Assembly: GCA_017640785.1 (NCBI GenBank) | Contig: JAEPPZ010000002.1 | Coordinates: 281,748 to 345,747 of the forward strand | DNA length: 64,000 nt | DNA from: Balneola sp. | GTDB lineage: Bacteria > Bacteroidota > Rhodothermia > Balneolales > Balneolaceae | Direction: 5' to 3' | Shown here: one piece after another, positions 26,772 through 35,380 of the stretch | Layout: each line of letters opens with the position of its first letter | Position numbering within the stretch: position 1 is the stretch's first letter | Translations under genes and position numbers: made by a program | The notes under the pieces: generated by a model | What the model was told of the DNA's origin: nothing | Seen by the model: only the letters and a program-made list of their open reading frames with translations | The model's database searches: none

Positions 26772-26796
26772 AAAAAGAACCTTTAGTTAACTAGTT

Positions 26797-26828
26797 AAAA
26801 AAGGAGTTGTTAGACAACTCCTTTTTTT
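26797..26828. terminator. Bidirectional terminator between the lipoprotein gene and dapD
   Basis: Stem AAAAAAGGAGTTGT (26797-26810) / ACAACTCCTTTTTT (26814-26827) with a 3-base loop and T's continuing to 26828. It ends the plus-strand lipoprotein gene and, read backwards, the minus-strand dap cluster; it overlaps the last bases of dapD by about two nucleotides. Confidence 0.88.
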
Positions 26829-27573
26829 ATCTGAGCGCTTCTTCTAGCTCCAAAGATGCATTGCTTCCTTCATCGCGGTATTTCACTATAATCGGGCAAT
26901 CCATACTTAGACCTTGTTTCTTTGCCCAGTCTGAATTTACCGGACGTGAACCCGGAATTACTACTGCTCCTTCCGGAATTTCAGAACCGCGTTCTCTGAT
27001 TTCTTCTTTAACAGCATCGTAAACCGGAATAGATTTTGACAGAACAACACCGGGAGCAATTACTGCTTTTGAACGGACTAGGATTCCTTCAACTATCACA
27101 ACTCCCGCACCAATAAAACAATCGTCTTCGATTATTACAGGATTCATTCCAACCGGCTCTAAAACTCCACCGATTTGAACTCCTGCCGACAAGTGCACAT
27201 TCTTCCCGATCTGAGCACATGAACCCACCAGCGCATGACTGTCTACCATGGAGCCTTCGTCTACGAATGCACCTACATTCACATAAGCCGGTGGCATAAT
27301 GATCACTCCCGGAGCAACGTAAGCTCCACGTCGAACTGAGGAACCACCCGGAACTAGTCGTACTCCATCTTCAGGTTCAAAGTATCTCGGAGGGAGATTA
27401 TGCTTATCCACAAAACCTTCATAGATCCCTTCGTAGGAAGTGTTTTCACCATTCTTGAAGGATTCTAAGATCGCTTTTTTAACTTCCACATTGGCTTTCC
27501 AGCCGTTTTCAGTTTTATCAGCTGATCTAAGTTCGCCTTCTTCTAATTTGTCTAAAATTTCTTCGTAGTTCAT
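26827..27573 (-). CDS. dapD: 2,3,4,5-tetrahydropyridine-2,6-dicarboxylate N-succinyltransferase
   Basis: A 248-residue left-handed beta-helix acyltransferase. The N-terminus is helical ([19 protein letters not shown]). The hexapeptide-repeat helix is seen in [39 protein letters not shown] and [19 protein letters not shown]. It transfers succinyl from succinyl-CoA to tetrahydrodipicolinate in the succinylase branch of diaminopimelate/lysine synthesis. Slightly shorter than the E. coli enzyme (274 residues). Last gene of the lysC-dapB-dapA-dapD run, separated from dapA by a 97-base gap holding a complex hairpin. Confidence 0.93.
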   Translation of the reverse strand: MNYEEILDKLEEGELRSADKTENGWKANVEVKKAILESFKNGENTSYEGIYEGFVDKHNLPPRYFEPEDGVRLVPGGSSVRRGAYVAPGVIIMPPAYVNVGAFVDEGSMVDSHALVGSCAQIGKNVHLSAGVQIGGVLEPVGMNPVIIEDDCFIGAGVVIVEGILVRSKAVIAPGVVLSKSIPVYDAVKEEIRERGSEIPEGAVVIPGSRPVNSDWAKKQGLSMDCPIIVKYRDEGSNASLELEEALR

Positions 27574-27595
27574 TCTATTTTAAGTTGCAAAGTGT

Positions 27596-27678
27596 CTAAG
27601 TAACATAGTTACAAAGTAAAAGCTAGTACTTTTACTTTGTAACTAAACGCAACGCGTTGATGTAACTCTGTTACTTAG
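27596..27678. repeat. Nested inverted repeat of 8-nt words between dapA and dapD
   Basis: The inner perfect inverted repeat is AGTTACAAAGTAAAAG (27607-27622) / CTTTTACTTTGTAACT (27629-27644) with a 6-base loop. The outer repeat is CTAAGTAACATAGTTAC (27596-27612) / GTAACTCTGTTACTTAG (27662-27678) with one mismatch; its right arm contains the dapA stop codon. The two share AGTTAC, so they are alternative folds. The left side reads as octamers AAGTAACA, TAGTTACA, AAGTAAAA. No terminator T-tract is evident for the minus strand. Confidence 0.8.
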
Positions 27679-28567
27679 CCACTTCTTTAATCCATAAGTT
27701 AATTTTTCTATCCGCTTCCAGTAGTGCTTCCTCACCTTCGTGAGTTAAATCTTTTAATGAAAGTGGTAATCGTACGTTCGTATGTGTGATCCAGCCTTTA
27801 TGCTGAAGTAAAACCTTTGAGGGAACAGGATTTGACGCTGAAAAAAGTGCGTTCGCGGATTCTTCCCAGTCTTCAAAAAGCTCATCAAAATTCCCGCTCA
27901 ACATTAACTCTACCATTTTTCTGGTTTGAGCCGGCCAGACATTTGAAGCCACTGAAATCAGTCCGACTCCTCCTTCTTTCACAAATGCCTCAGTTAAAAC
28001 ATCATCTCCGGAATAGAAATTAAGTTTCGGGCTTTGCTTTCTGAATTCTTTAAATTCTTCTACACTTCCACTAGCTTCCTTTACTCCAACAACATGAGAG
28101 AATTTTTCAGAAAGCCTCGCAGGCACTTCCGGGTGCAACTTCACTCCTGTTCTGGAAGGCACATTATATAAAATGCACGTAGTCTCAGTAGTTGATAGTA
28201 ATTCCGAAAACCATTCAAACTGACCTTCTTTCCCCGGTTTTGAATATAGCGGAGTCACTAATAGCAGCGAATCAACACCAACTTCATCACAGTAAGTAAT
28301 AAATTCTTTTTGAGCTTGAATACTATGTCCACCAATTCCAACCATCAATGGAACATCCAGATTCATTTCCTTAGCGAACTTAACGATCGCTCTATTTTCC
28401 TGCGCATTAAGATTCAGGCCTTCACCCGTACTTCCAAGAACTAACGTACCAACCTTAGCTTCCTGCTGTTTTAGCAATAAGTACTCAAAACTTTCAAAAT
28501 CCACACTTCCATCTTCATTGAAAGGTGTTATCATTGCTGTAAAAACTGGGAATTCTAATCTATTCAT
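27671..28567 (-). CDS. dapA: 4-hydroxy-tetrahydrodipicolinate synthase
   Basis: A 298-residue TIM-barrel aldolase from the ATG at 28567, which overlaps the dapB stop by 8 bases; a start further up at 28600 would lie inside dapB. Family motifs: PVFTAMITPFNEDGSVDF, LVLGSTGEGLNLNAQEN (shown in part), the Tyr-containing CILYNVPSRTGVKLHPE and VVGVKEASGSVEEF with the Schiff-base lysine. It condenses pyruvate with aspartate semialdehyde, the first committed step to diaminopimelate and lysine. Translationally coupled to dapB. Confidence 0.94.
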   Translation of the reverse strand: MNRLEFPVFTAMITPFNEDGSVDFESFEYLLLKQQEAKVGTLVLGSTGEGLNLNAQENRAIVKFAKEMNLDVPLMVGIGGHSIQAQKEFITYCDEVGVDSLLLVTPLYSKPGKEGQFEWFSELLSTTETTCILYNVPSRTGVKLHPEVPARLSEKFSHVVGVKEASGSVEEFKEFRKQSPKLNFYSGDDVLTEAFVKEGGVGLISVASNVWPAQTRKMVELMLSGNFDELFEDWEESANALFSASNPVPSKVLLQHKGWITHTNVRLPLSLKDLTHEGEEALLEADRKINLWIKEVAK

Positions 28568-29237
28568 TATTTTTTGTGATGAAATCAAACAGTTGTCCAA
28601 AGGTATAAATACCGTTTGTTAAATTCTGATTTTTGATCAATTGTTCCGCTGCCCAAATTGCGCCTTCTGCAAACAGAGCTCTGTCTAAAGCATCATGTTT
28701 AAGTGTTATTCTCTCATTTGCCGTCGATACTGTCAATTCATGGATACCGTTCACATCTCCTTCTCTTGCTGAAGTGATTTCAGCTTCTTTATTTAACCAT
28801 TCCTTCCAGGAAAGAGCCGTGCCACTTGGAGCATCCTTTTTGTGGATATGATGCACTTCATGAATTTTGATCTCTGGTTCTTTTAATATTACTGATCCAG
28901 CTGAAATAGCTTCAATTGCATTTCGGATAATATTCATCCCTAAACTGAAATTGGTAGCCAACACCCATTTGGTTTCCATTTTTTGGACTTTATCTTCCAG
29001 ATCTTCCGGCCAGGAAAATCCGGTACTTCCCCAGGCAGCAGGAATGCCGGATTCTAAAACCTTAGGTAAAATATCTTTTACAGCATCTCCGGGAACAAAA
29101 ATGATTACAGCATCACTTTCTTTTAACTTTTCAACTGTTGGGGGATTGGATTCATCGAATGCATAAGCGAGATTATCGCCCAGCATTTCAACTACTTTAC
29201 TTCCGGTTTTACCGGTACCAATTACTGAGATTTTCAT
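28560..29237 (-). CDS. dapB: 4-hydroxy-tetrahydrodipicolinate reductase
   Basis: A 225-residue NAD(P)H-dependent reductase, short compared with the E. coli form (273) but like other Bacteroidota proteins. The nucleotide-binding ISVIGTGKTGSKVVEML is at the N-terminus; TNFSLGMNIIRNAIEAIS and the substrate motif EVHHIHKKDAPSGTALSWKE follow. It reduces the DapA product to tetrahydrodipicolinate. Its ATG overlaps the lysC stop by 4 bases and its 3' end overlaps dapA, so lysC, dapB and dapA are translationally coupled. Confidence 0.94.
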   Translation of the reverse strand: MKISVIGTGKTGSKVVEMLGDNLAYAFDESNPPTVEKLKESDAVIIFVPGDAVKDILPKVLESGIPAAWGSTGFSWPEDLEDKVQKMETKWVLATNFSLGMNIIRNAIEAISAGSVILKEPEIKIHEVHHIHKKDAPSGTALSWKEWLNKEAEITSAREGDVNGIHELTVSTANERITLKHDALDRALFAEGAIWAAEQLIKNQNLTNGIYTFGQLFDFITKNNE

Positions 29238-30562
29238 ATTTCAATAAACTCTTTATGCAACAATTTCACAATAGCTTCACCTTCCGATTCATCAGCTAGA
29301 AAACAGATATTGTTTTCGCTGGCACCATGGCAAACCATCCTGATATTGAAATCCTTTAGTTTATCAAATATAGCTCCGCTTATTCCTGCGGTTTTATTCA
29401 GATTATTCCCGATCAGTGCTACCAAAGAATATTCCTTTTCGATTTTAACTTCGCAAAACTTTTTCAATTCGTTAATTACATCCGAAGTTAACTCTACTTT
29501 GTTCGATGCATTAACGGCTGTATCAAGCGTTAAAGATACGCTTACCTCACTAGTACTTACCAGATCCACAGAAATTTTATAATTCGCTAATACCTGAAAT
29601 AATTTTGCAAGAAATCCATACTGATGAAGCATCGCCAAACTTTTAACTGTCAAAAGGGTTTGATTTTTTCTAAGTGACAATGCTCTTATTACCGGTCTTT
29701 CCATTGATTCATGAACGATCAATGTTCCCTCTTTTTCAGGCTCACTGGTTGAAGCCACTCTTACATCAACTTTACCTCTTATTGCGGGTTTTAAAGTGGC
29801 GGGATGAAGTACTTTTCCCCCAAATACCGAAAGCTCAGCGGCTTCATCAAAAGTGATCTCTTTGATAGGTCTGGCTTCTTTCACAACTCTTGGATCCGTA
29901 GAATAGATTCCGGCAACATCAGTCCAGATTTCCAACTTCTCTGTTTCAAGAGCTTCTGCAAACAATGCTGCTGAAAAATCGCTCCCTCCTCTGCCTAATG
30001 TGGTTGTGTTTCCAAATATATCCGAACCGATAAATCCCTGTGTTAAATACACTGAATCTGAATTTACCTTTTCATTAATATTTTTCTTCAGTTTTGGAAG
30101 ATCAACAACTGCATTTCCGAAATTAGAATCTGTTTTCAGAAATTCACGGGCATCTAACCACTTTGCATCCACTCCATTCTCTTTGAGAACATGGATAAAG
30201 ATCTTTGTAGACATCAATTCACCGAAGGAAACTAAACGATCTTTCCATCGCTTATCTCTGGCAACCTGCTCCAAGTGCTGTCGTAGCTGAGTAAGCTCTT
30301 CTTTAAAGTCCCTTTCAGCTTCTTCCTTATTTTCCAGCTCATGGATTATTGAAAGGTGCCTTTCTTTGATGCGAATCAAGATCTCTTCCTGAGATGTAGC
30401 ATCCAGTTCTGAAATCCCGAGAGCAACCAGATCATTGGTTGTACCGGAAGTTGCACTAATTACAATTAACTTTCTGTTTGTGTCTGCACCAACAATTTCA
30501 GCACTGTTTTTCATTGCCTGAAAAGCACCTACGCTGGTTCCACCAAATTTTGAAACGATCAT
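29234..30562 (-). CDS. lysC: Aspartate kinase, monofunctional
   Basis: A 442-residue enzyme. The kinase domain begins IVSKFGGTSVGAFQAMKNS; TTTLGRGGSDFSAALFA, EIWTDVAGIYSTDPRVV and FGGKVLHPATLKPAI are the standard motifs. Two C-terminal ACT domains follow (about 300-442). It makes aspartyl-phosphate, the first step for lysine, threonine and methionine. Co-location with dapB, dapA and dapD suggests this is the lysine-dedicated, lysine-inhibited isozyme, separate from the ThrA kinase at 58181; inhibitor specificity is inferred. First gene of the unit; the 158-base gap before it must hold its promoter. Confidence 0.94.
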   Translation of the reverse strand: MIVSKFGGTSVGAFQAMKNSAEIVGADTNRKLIVISATSGTTNDLVALGISELDATSQEEILIRIKERHLSIIHELENKEEAERDFKEELTQLRQHLEQVARDKRWKDRLVSFGELMSTKIFIHVLKENGVDAKWLDAREFLKTDSNFGNAVVDLPKLKKNINEKVNSDSVYLTQGFIGSDIFGNTTTLGRGGSDFSAALFAEALETEKLEIWTDVAGIYSTDPRVVKEARPIKEITFDEAAELSVFGGKVLHPATLKPAIRGKVDVRVASTSEPEKEGTLIVHESMERPVIRALSLRKNQTLLTVKSLAMLHQYGFLAKLFQVLANYKISVDLVSTSEVSVSLTLDTAVNASNKVELTSDVINELKKFCEVKIEKEYSLVALIGNNLNKTAGISGAIFDKLKDFNIRMVCHGASENNICFLADESEGEAIVKLLHKEFIEI

Positions 30563-30720
30563 ATTCCTCTTAATGATTAGGCTTGAAAATAAGAAGCTCA
30601 GAGATTAGTAAAGCAAAAAAATCGTCTTTTTTTACCAGCTTTGATTTTTTAGTGATCTCCCTTTCAAATCGTCCCTAAAATGTGTTATTCTCTCTGAGTT
30701 AACTATTTAAGAAAAAACTT

Positions 30721-31941
30721 GTGCTACAAAACAGAATCACCTTTTTAATATTAGTACTAATCTTTGGGATTTCCTGTTCTTCTGAGTCAACTAAAGACGG
30801 AATTACCATTACTGAATTAGAAGAACGTCTGGAAGATATTTCATCTATACAGGATGATTCTCAGCGAAAAGCGGAAGCAGATTCCCTTTGGAAAAAACTC
30901 GCTCTTGAAGATCAGATTCCGTTCAAACAAGATTCTATTGCGGTATTTCTCTTTAAAGGTGAAGCAGACCAAGTAAGCTGGAATGGTGATTTCAATTCTT
31001 GGAGTGGAAATAAGAGTTTTGATAACGAAGGTACCAGAATTAAAGGAACCAATATCTGGATGTTGAAAGCTGTCTTTCCTCCGGATGCCCGCATTGACTA
31101 CAAAGTTACCATTGATGAAAGCTGGATACTGGATCCGGTAAATCCTCATTATCAGTGGAGTGGTTTTGGACCGAATTCCGAGCTCAGAATGCCGGAATGG
31201 AAACCTGAACCTTTACTAGAACGAATTCCAGAAGCTCCAAAAGGATCAGTAACCGAAAATATCTTGATCAAAAGTACTCATCTGGGTTATGATGTTCAGT
31301 ATCAGGTCTACACACCCGTTGGTTATGAGAGTCTGGAAAACCTACCGGTAATTTATATTCTGGACGGACAAGAATATTCTGACGACAAGCTTGGTGGAAC
31401 AGTAATTATGCTGGATAATCTCATCCATTTGAAAAAAATTAAACCCGTTGTAGCTGTATTCATTGATCCAAGAGACCCGGCAGATCCGGAAAGCAATCGC
31501 AGAGGAGATGAATTCGGCACCAATGAAGATTACAACGATTTCTTCACCAAGGAATTAATGCCAAAGATCGAATCTGATTATAAGATCTCTACAAAGAAAA
31601 ACGACACTGCACTTTTGGGGACTTCTTTGGGAGGATTAAATACCACTTACCTTGGATTTTTAAATCCTGATAAATTCGGGAAATTAGCAATACAAGCACC
31701 TGCGTATTGGTACAAAGAAAAAGAGATATTCGGATTAGTCAGAGGAACTGAACAAGCAGATTTTGATATTTTTATGAGCGTAGGCACCATTAATGATAAC
31801 ATGCCTGACGCCAGACTTATGAAACAAGAGTTTGAGCGACTTGATCTTGACATGAATTACATGGAAGTAAGTGAAGGTCACTCATGGGGAGCGTGGAGTG
31901 CTCAAATGGACGATATTCTCATTCAATTTTTTAAGAAATAA
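30721..31941 (+). CDS. Lipoprotein esterase (Esterase-D fold) with N-terminal CBM48-like domain
   Basis: A 406-residue protein starting with GTG. A lipoprotein signal (FLILVLIFGISCSSES) anchors it. Residues about 70-150 read like a glycogen-binding/CBM48 or E-set domain (VAVFLFKGEADQVSWNGDFN, then WMLKAVFPPDARIDYKV). Residues about 175-406 are an alpha/beta-hydrolase of the putative esterase family with nucleophile Ser in LLGTSLGGLNTTYLG, preceded by PVIYILDGQEYSDDKLGG and ending with a catalytic His in SEGHSWGAW. Related enzymes are feruloyl/siderophore esterases. Substrate unknown; the next gene follows after 21 bases and may be co-transcribed. Confidence 0.82.
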   Translation: MLQNRITFLILVLIFGISCSSESTKDGITITELEERLEDISSIQDDSQRKAEADSLWKKLALEDQIPFKQDSIAVFLFKGEADQVSWNGDFNSWSGNKSFDNEGTRIKGTNIWMLKAVFPPDARIDYKVTIDESWILDPVNPHYQWSGFGPNSELRMPEWKPEPLLERIPEAPKGSVTENILIKSTHLGYDVQYQVYTPVGYESLENLPVIYILDGQEYSDDKLGGTVIMLDNLIHLKKIKPVVAVFIDPRDPADPESNRRGDEFGTNEDYNDFFTKELMPKIESDYKISTKKNDTALLGTSLGGLNTTYLGFLNPDKFGKLAIQAPAYWYKEKEIFGLVRGTEQADFDIFMSVGTINDNMPDARLMKQEFERLDLDMNYMEVSEGHSWGAWSAQMDDILIQFFKK

Positions 31942-31962
31942 TAAAACAGAACTGATTTATTT

Positions 31963-33204
31963 ATGGAAACACCACTGATTACCAATGATGCTGTAGTTTT
32001 TGGATTGCTGATGGCAATACTGGCCGTAATTTTCACTACTTCGCACAGCGACAAACCGGGCTGGCAAAAATTCTACAAATTTGTTCCCTCGCTCCTACTT
32101 TGCTATTTCGTGCCTTCTGTTTTTACAACGCTTGGAGTAATTTCACCGGATGGATCTAATCTTTATTACGTTGCTTCTAGGTTTCTTTTACCTGCCAGTT
32201 TAATATTACTAACATTAAGCATCGATCTTAAAGCGATCATGAATTTAGGATGGAAAGCTGTGATGATGTTCTTTGCAGGAACGTTCGGAATTTTTATTGG
32301 AGGTCCCTTAGCGCTATTAATTGTTGGGGCAATCAATCCTGATATAGTAGGTGGTGCCGGTCCTGAAGAAGTATGGCGTGGACTTTCTACAGTAGCAGGA
32401 AGTTGGATTGGTGGTGGAGCTAACCAAACGGCTATGTACGAAGTTTTTCAACCTAGTGACACACTATTCAGCGCAATGATTACTGTTGATATAATCGTTG
32501 CAAATATCTGGATGGCATTTTTGCTTTACGGTGCAGGAATAAGCGACCGTGTAGATAAATGGTTTAAAGCTGATTCTTCTGCTATTGATCAACTAAAAAA
32601 GAGTGTAGCTGACTACCAGGCTAGTATCGCAAAAGTAACCACACTTGTTGACTTGACTAAAATAGCAGCCATCGCATTTATAATTACTGCATTTGGCCAT
32701 ATTGTTGGTGATTTTATGAAGCCTTTTGTTGAAAATAATTATCCGGGACTGAAAGAACTTAGCTTAAACTCTCAGTTCTTCTGGATTATCGTTGTTGCCA
32801 CTTTAGGTGGATTTGCAATGTCATTTACAAAAGCTAGAAAATTAGAAGGCGCCGGAGCTTCCAAGATCGGAAGTCTTTTTCTATACATTTTGGTAATGAC
32901 CATTGGAATGAAAATGGACCTTGGCGCTTTTACAGAAGTTCCCGGATTCTTCGCCATCGGTTTTGTTTGGATCATCATCCATGTGATCGTTTTGCTTGGA
33001 GTCGGAAAACTTATTAAAGCTCCTTTCTTCTTTACAGCAGTAGGAAGCCAGGCCAATGTTGGAGGCGCCGCTTCTGCTCCGATTGTAGCTTCGGCTTTCT
33101 CTCCTGCGCTTGCTCCGGTTGGTGTTCTGCTCGCAGTACTTGGATACGGAGTCGGTACATTTGTAGCTTACTGGTGTGCGATAGTGATGAAGTTTATTTC
33201 TTGA
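31963..33204 (+). CDS. DUF819 family integral membrane protein
   Basis: A 413-residue polytopic membrane protein with roughly ten or more helices, Gly-rich segments such as VAGSWIGGGANQTAMYEVF and a C-terminal VGSQANVGGAASAPIVASAF. These repeated GG/N-containing re-entrant-like motifs are typical of DUF819 (YjcL-like), thought to be a secondary transporter family. Substrate unknown. It follows the esterase gene closely. Confidence 0.85.
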   Translation: METPLITNDAVVFGLLMAILAVIFTTSHSDKPGWQKFYKFVPSLLLCYFVPSVFTTLGVISPDGSNLYYVASRFLLPASLILLTLSIDLKAIMNLGWKAVMMFFAGTFGIFIGGPLALLIVGAINPDIVGGAGPEEVWRGLSTVAGSWIGGGANQTAMYEVFQPSDTLFSAMITVDIIVANIWMAFLLYGAGISDRVDKWFKADSSAIDQLKKSVADYQASIAKVTTLVDLTKIAAIAFIITAFGHIVGDFMKPFVENNYPGLKELSLNSQFFWIIVVATLGGFAMSFTKARKLEGAGASKIGSLFLYILVMTIGMKMDLGAFTEVPGFFAIGFVWIIIHVIVLLGVGKLIKAPFFFTAVGSQANVGGAASAPIVASAFSPALAPVGVLLAVLGYGVGTFVAYWCAIVMKFIS

Positions 33205-33731
33205 TCTAAATAATAACTAGTTCCGTAGCTCCGCTGCGGAACAAAAGTACATTGCCAAGTAAATGTACACACGCTCCTAAGAAAGACCTCCTCTGTCTCC
33301 TCCTGCAACAGGAGGAGGACTCGTTGATAAGAATTAGAATCAACTTTGGAATTCCCTTCCTTATCCAAGGAGGGGCGACCTACTCAGAACCAAAGAATCT
33401 GTTTCGTAGCCGGGGAGGTCCGTTTCCAACTCATAGCATCGGGACTAGATTAAAAGGCTTAGCTGAACATAAAGCACCTAATATTGTCTTGATATCCCAT
33501 TCGAACGGGACAAAAGTTCAAGCCGAAGTATGTTTCTTCGAACTGTCACTGCTAAACTGTCAACGAATTACATGACATCTACAGGGATGACGTAATATTC
33601 TCACTCTCCTGCTTCCGTGATTTAGTGACAAAAACTCTCCTCCAAAATCAACGATCCTTTTTCAAATATGGTTACAGGTTATTCGTATCTTTACAGATAC
33701 CAGAATTTAAATAATTAACCATTTTTTTGTT
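33205..33731. other. 527-base gene-free region with several hairpins
   Basis: No credible gene; a plus-strand open frame here has no family resemblance and is interrupted by palindromes. Hairpins: a 10-bp stem around 33220-33242 (arms GTTCCG/CGGAAC, core AGCTCCGCT), CTCCTCCTG-CAA-CAGGAGGAG (33297-33317) and CCCTTCCTT / AAGGAGGGG (33354-33375). Pyrimidine-rich tracts around them echo one another. The promoter of the next gene should lie near 33670-33731. Confidence 0.7.
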
Positions 33732-34892
33732 GTGAAGAGAGCCCTCAAGTTCCTCCTCGTTTTTATAGCAGCTACCATTGTAATCGTACTCGCTGCCGGA
33801 ATTCCGAATTACTCAGCTTTTAAAACACTTTTCTCAAATACCGATGGTATGAGAGAGGGCTATGAATATGTAGAAAAGACATTCTCGCTCCGAGGACTAA
33901 CCGAATTCATCGGAGAGCACCCGGAATATATGTCGGTAGTAAGTTTTAATGTTAATGAACCCGATTCAGGCATTTATTACGGTGCAGATATCCCACGTGC
34001 ACAGGGAGCTATTTCGAATCTTTTTCTTCTTATAGAATACGAACGACAAGTTCTGGAAGGAAAAATTGATCCTGATGAGCCTGTACAGATTTCAGATATT
34101 GAACGTTTCTTCCTTCCTCAGATCAGTGAAAACGCGTATAATTCCAGTATTGAGCTTCTTGAGGCTAAATCAGAAGATGGTGTTCTTACTTTGGATGAAG
34201 CAGTTGCAACGATGATATCATCAAACGGATTAGCTATTGCAGACTATGTCTGGTTCAAATTGGGAAGGGAGAATATCTTTAATTTGATTGATGAGCTACA
34301 ATTGGAAGTAACCGAAGCACCACTTCCATTTTCCGGACTTTATCTGGCAATCCAGCCAACCATCTCAGATACTAATACAACAAAATCATATGATAAGATC
34401 ATTGAACTGGCATCACGTTTTAATTCTGATGATACTTTTAATTCAGAAACCAAAGAGCTTTTCAGAGAAGAGCGATTGAATCTGAGTTTCATACAGGAAA
34501 AAAATGCATTGGCTGAATTCCCTCAAACTACAGCAATGGAAATGGCTACGTTGATGGCTCAACTTCAAAAAGATGATCTGATATCTGTTGAAGTTTCACA
34601 AGCAGTAAAAGAAAAAATGAAATGGGTATTTGGAGGTGAAGCTATACAACGTAGTTTCAGCAACTACGGAGCTATTTATGATAACCGAATGGGAATGCTG
34701 AGTGGAATTGATTTTGGAACTTCCATCTATGACGGACATACTTCAGCTCAAGCTGTCTTTTTTGACCAATTGCCTGTTGCATTCTTTATCCATTTATCGG
34801 CAAATCACATGCAGGAAGACTATCAACAGCGTCTTATTTGGGATCCCGCTTTGTATGAAACAACTGTAAATGAAATCGAAAAAAATAACTGA
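33732..34892 (+). CDS. Beta-lactamase/transpeptidase-fold protein, probably catalytically dead
   Basis: A 386-residue protein starting with GTG, with one N-terminal membrane helix (LKFLLVFIAATIVIVLAAG). The layout matches class A beta-lactamase-like serine hydrolases. However, the segment aligning with the SxxK nucleophile motif reads AISNLFLLIEYERQV (93-107), with Ala and Asn at the Ser and Lys positions. The SDN-like segment reads MISSNGLAIADYV (161-173), and no KTG/KSG is evident in MGMLSGIDFGTS. I infer a pseudoenzyme that binds peptidoglycan or a partner. Alignment by eye; fold call is moderate. Its stop overlaps the next start (TGATG). Confidence 0.6.
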   Translation: MKRALKFLLVFIAATIVIVLAAGIPNYSAFKTLFSNTDGMREGYEYVEKTFSLRGLTEFIGEHPEYMSVVSFNVNEPDSGIYYGADIPRAQGAISNLFLLIEYERQVLEGKIDPDEPVQISDIERFFLPQISENAYNSSIELLEAKSEDGVLTLDEAVATMISSNGLAIADYVWFKLGRENIFNLIDELQLEVTEAPLPFSGLYLAIQPTISDTNTTKSYDKIIELASRFNSDDTFNSETKELFREERLNLSFIQEKNALAEFPQTTAMEMATLMAQLQKDDLISVEVSQAVKEKMKWVFGGEAIQRSFSNYGAIYDNRMGMLSGIDFGTSIYDGHTSAQAVFFDQLPVAFFIHLSANHMQEDYQQRLIWDPALYETTVNEIEKNN

Positions 34893-35380
34893 TGTCAAAA
34901 TACAGATTACTCACTTTTTATTGGTTGATTCCGATGTACCTGTTCTTTCTGGTATCGCAACAAGCCATGGTTTATGTTGGAGCTAAAGATACCGTAGAGG
35001 AAGGAATTCACTACGAAGCTGACGTTCTGGATATGGAAGTAAAGCAGATCGCTGCTCAAAGTAATGGCTACATCGTGATCGCTTTTGAAACGAATTCAGG
35101 GACAAGAATCGAGAGGAAAATGACATTGTCTATCCAAATGGCACAAAAACTTCTTGAAAGCTCTAAGGTAAAACTCAGTTATCGAAAAGGTGGTTACCCT
35201 GAAATCGTGCTTCTCCCAACCTATGAACTTCAGGTTAAAACATCGCTATTTAATGGATCCGTAGCATTTCTGGGATTGATCGTGACTTTAATTGCAGGTG
35301 TTAGGGTTCAAAAATATATCAACAGAAAAAGCGCTGATGAAACCGGCGATGATTTTAACATAGAAAGAGTTGATTCATGA
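34892..35380 (+). CDS. Hypothetical membrane protein with two helices
   Basis: A 162-residue protein with an N-terminal membrane helix (LLTFYWLIPMYLFFLVS), an extracytoplasmic beta-rich domain of about 90 residues and a second helix (VAFLGLIVTLIAGV) before a charged tail. The layout recalls DUF3592-type proteins, but I do not claim the family. It is translationally coupled on both sides: one base of overlap with the upstream serine-hydrolase-like gene and 4 bases with the methylase gene. Confidence 0.65.
   Translation: MSKYRLLTFYWLIPMYLFFLVSQQAMVYVGAKDTVEEGIHYEADVLDMEVKQIAAQSNGYIVIAFETNSGTRIERKMTLSIQMAQKLLESSKVKLSYRKGGYPEIVLLPTYELQVKTSLFNGSVAFLGLIVTLIAGVRVQKYINRKSADETGDDFNIERVDS

Noticed and set aside
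30563-30720. Lysine riboswitch or Lys leader peptide before lysC
   Set aside because: The gap is short and shared with a divergent gene, contains only an AT-rich imperfect hairpin (around 30601-30659), shows no L-box core motifs, and has no ATG-led Lys-rich frame on the lysC strand.
33252-33575. 107-codon open frame
   Set aside because: No family resemblance, and it runs across three strong palindromes; treated as non-coding repeat DNA.
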